From an uncultured Eubacteriales bacterium (GTDB taxonomy: Bacteria; Bacillota; Clostridia; Oscillospirales; CAG-272), in the NCBI GenBank assembly GCA_900550625.1, contig URSW01000090.1, positions 1 to 6,872 of the forward strand: 6,872 nucleotides of DNA, given 5' to 3'. A program made the translations under genes and the position numbers. Shown here piece by piece: positions 5,762 through 6,872 of this stretch. The stretch's first letter is position 1. Every line of letters starts with the position of its first letter. The notes under the pieces were generated by a model. That model was not told the origin of the DNA. It worked only from the letters and a program-made list of their open reading frames with translations, and did not search any database.

Positions 5762-6622
5762 TTATTTTATCATTGTACCGATTCCTTCGTCGGTAAGCGT
5801 TTCTATAAGTATCGAGTGGGGGATGCGTCCGTCGATGATGAACACCTTGTGAACTCCGCACCGTATCGCCTCGACGCAGCATTCCACCTTCGGGATCATT
5901 CCGCCGGACACCGTTTTGTCCGTGATAAGCTTGCCTATTCCGTCAACGTCGATCACCGGGATCAGCGAATCGGGATCATCGCAGTTCCGCATTATTCCCG
6001 CCGTATCAGTCATGCAGATCAGGCTTTCCGCCTCAAGCGCACCGGCAAGCCGCGCGGCAGCTGTATCCGCGTTGATGTTGTACACGTTTCCCTCACGGTC
6101 GCATCCGACGGTCGAGATAACGGGGATATATCCCTTTTCGAGCATATCGGTGATCGGCTTCACGTTCACCGCAGTGATCTCCCCGACATACCCGAGCGCG
6201 GGGCTGAGCGGCGCCGCCTCGATCATATGACCGTCCGCGCCCGAAAGCCCGATCGCGTTCGCGCCGATGTTCTCAAGCTTGTTGACAAGGCTTTTGTTGA
6301 TCTTTCCGGCGAGCACCATCTGCACGATCTCGGCGGTCTCCGCGTCGGTCACGCGAAGCCCGTTCACGAATTCCGTCTTTTTCCCGACTCTCGCCAGCAT
6401 ATCGGTGATCTCGGGACCGCCGCCGTGTACGAGCACGACCTTCACTCCGATGAGTGAAAGCAGGGCGAGATCGCCCATGACGGCGCTTTTCAGCTCCTCG
6501 TTGAGCATGGCGTTTCCGCCGTACTTTATAACGACGATCTTCCCGTAGTATTTCTGTATGTACGGCAGCGCCTGCACGAGAACACCCGCACGCTGCGCAT
6601 TGGTAAGCTTCATTTCATCCAT
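5762..6622 (-). CDS. argB: Acetylglutamate kinase, arginine-sensitive type
   Basis: This 286-residue amino-acid kinase phosphorylates N-acetylglutamate with ATP, the committed step of arginine synthesis by the cyclic route. It shows VVIKYGGNAM (30-39) with Lys33, LVHGGGPEI (64-72) for substrate, NGLRVTD (87-93), YNINADTAA (181-189) with Asp186, and ITDKTVSGGMIPKV (233-246) with Lys245. The N-terminal helix before the kinase core (ALPYIQKYYGK, 18-28) and the C-terminal HSILIETLTDEGIGTMI are hallmarks of hexameric, arginine-inhibited enzymes such as those of Thermotoga and Pseudomonas; the shorter E. coli enzyme (258 residues) lacks them. Feedback inhibition is therefore expected. AAAGG ten bases upstream supports the first ATG rather than the ATG three codons later. 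It lies 40 bp behind argJ. Confidence 0.96.
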   Translation of the reverse strand: MDEMKLTNAQRAGVLVQALPYIQKYYGKIVVIKYGGNAMLNEELKSAVMGDLALLSLIGVKVVLVHGGGPEITDMLARVGKKTEFVNGLRVTDAETAEIVQMVLAGKINKSLVNKLENIGANAIGLSGADGHMIEAAPLSPALGYVGEITAVNVKPITDMLEKGYIPVISTVGCDREGNVYNINADTAAARLAGALEAESLICMTDTAGIMRNCDDPDSLIPVIDVDGIGKLITDKTVSGGMIPKVECCVEAIRCGVHKVFIIDGRIPHSILIETLTDEGIGTMIK

Positions 6623-6662
6623 ATCCGTGTTGCCTTTCTTCCGCCGTTCACGGTATTTTTAA

Positions 6663-6872
6663 TCAGGTGCGGTAGTCTCCGTTTATCTTAACATAATCGT
6701 ATGTGAGGTCGCATCCCCACGCGGTGGCTTCCGCATCCCCCGATCCGAGATCGACGAGGATGCCGATCTCCTTTTCAAGAAGTATCTCCTTCGCCTTTTC
6801 CTCCGAGAAATCGACCCCGGAACCGCCGCGGCAGACCTCGATCTTTCCCTTGGGGGACTCAAACGAAACGCC
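6663..6872 (-). CDS. argJ: Glutamate N-acetyltransferase / amino-acid acetyltransferase, C-terminal end, cut by window edge
   Basis: The last 69 codons of ArgJ read from the right edge to TGA at 6665-6663. The protein ends in ATAWGCDLTYDYVKINGDYRT, the near-invariant ArgJ tail. Upstream is FESPKGKIEVCRGG and VDLGSGDAEA, also typical. ArgJ moves the acetyl group from N-acetylornithine to glutamate, recycling it, and some members also use acetyl-CoA. The mature enzyme is cut by itself into two chains; this piece belongs to the beta chain. The catalytic Thr and the start are outside the window. Whether this one is mono- or bifunctional cannot be told. Confidence 0.95.
   Translation of the reverse strand, partial: GVSFESPKGKIEVCRGGSGVDFSEEKAKEILLEKEIGILVDLGSGDAEATAWGCDLTYDYVKINGDYRT

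Noticed and set aside
4678..5796. A 372-codon plus-strand open frame over argD
   Set aside because: It is basic and low-complexity, has no family match, and lies opposite an unmistakable aminotransferase; it is a product of codon-position GC bias.
1..6872. Mobile elements, phage or defence genes
   Set aside because: No transposase, integrase, toxin-antitoxin, nuclease or reverse-transcriptase motif is seen in any frame with coding support.

Overview
The window carries seven genes in a dense bacterial layout. Six are on the minus strand and one is on the plus strand. The proteins point to an anaerobic member of the Firmicutes, most likely an uncultured gut- or rumen-type Clostridia lineage. 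The evidence is a class III (oxygen-sensitive, glycyl-radical) ribonucleotide reductase with a long NrdG2-type activase, purine-rich Shine-Dalgarno sequences, a DUF4838 carbohydrate-type protein, and an argJ-argB-argD order. The lineage is an inference from gene content; no rRNA or other phylogenetic marker is present.

Right block (about 4529-6872, minus strand): the 3' end of argJ, then argB and argD. The gaps are 34-40 bp, so this is probably one arginine-biosynthesis operon whose start (probably argC) lies beyond the right edge. ArgJ transfers acetyl groups between ornithine and glutamate, ArgB phosphorylates N-acetylglutamate, and ArgD transaminates to N-acetylornithine. ArgB has the N-terminal helix and C-terminal motif of the arginine-feedback-inhibited hexameric class.

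Centre (about 3382-4480): a single plus-strand LacA/Maa-type sugar O-acetyltransferase gene with its own promoter. It ends at a strong stem-loop with T-tracts on both sides, a bidirectional terminator shared with the converging arg operon. The 359-bp divergent region to its left holds two good sigma-A-type promoters facing away from each other (both with 17-bp spacers), several inverted repeats, and an operator-like cluster of TATCGG repeats just downstream of the leftward start site.

Left block (1-3381, minus strand): a 577-residue DUF4838 protein (a glycoside-hydrolase-like family of unknown specificity), then nrdG (activase), then the N-terminal part of nrdD, which runs off the left edge. 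The 171-bp gap between the DUF4838 gene and nrdG contains two adjacent perfect stem-loops but no clear T-tract terminator or new promoter, so read-through from the DUF4838 promoter into nrdG-nrdD is possible.

Most of the window is ordinary metabolism. The items most worth a second look are the DUF4838 protein, its operator-like repeats, and the unusual leader of the acetyltransferase (no normal ribosome binding site, a hairpin, and a 10-codon mini-ORF ending in an ATGA overlap).
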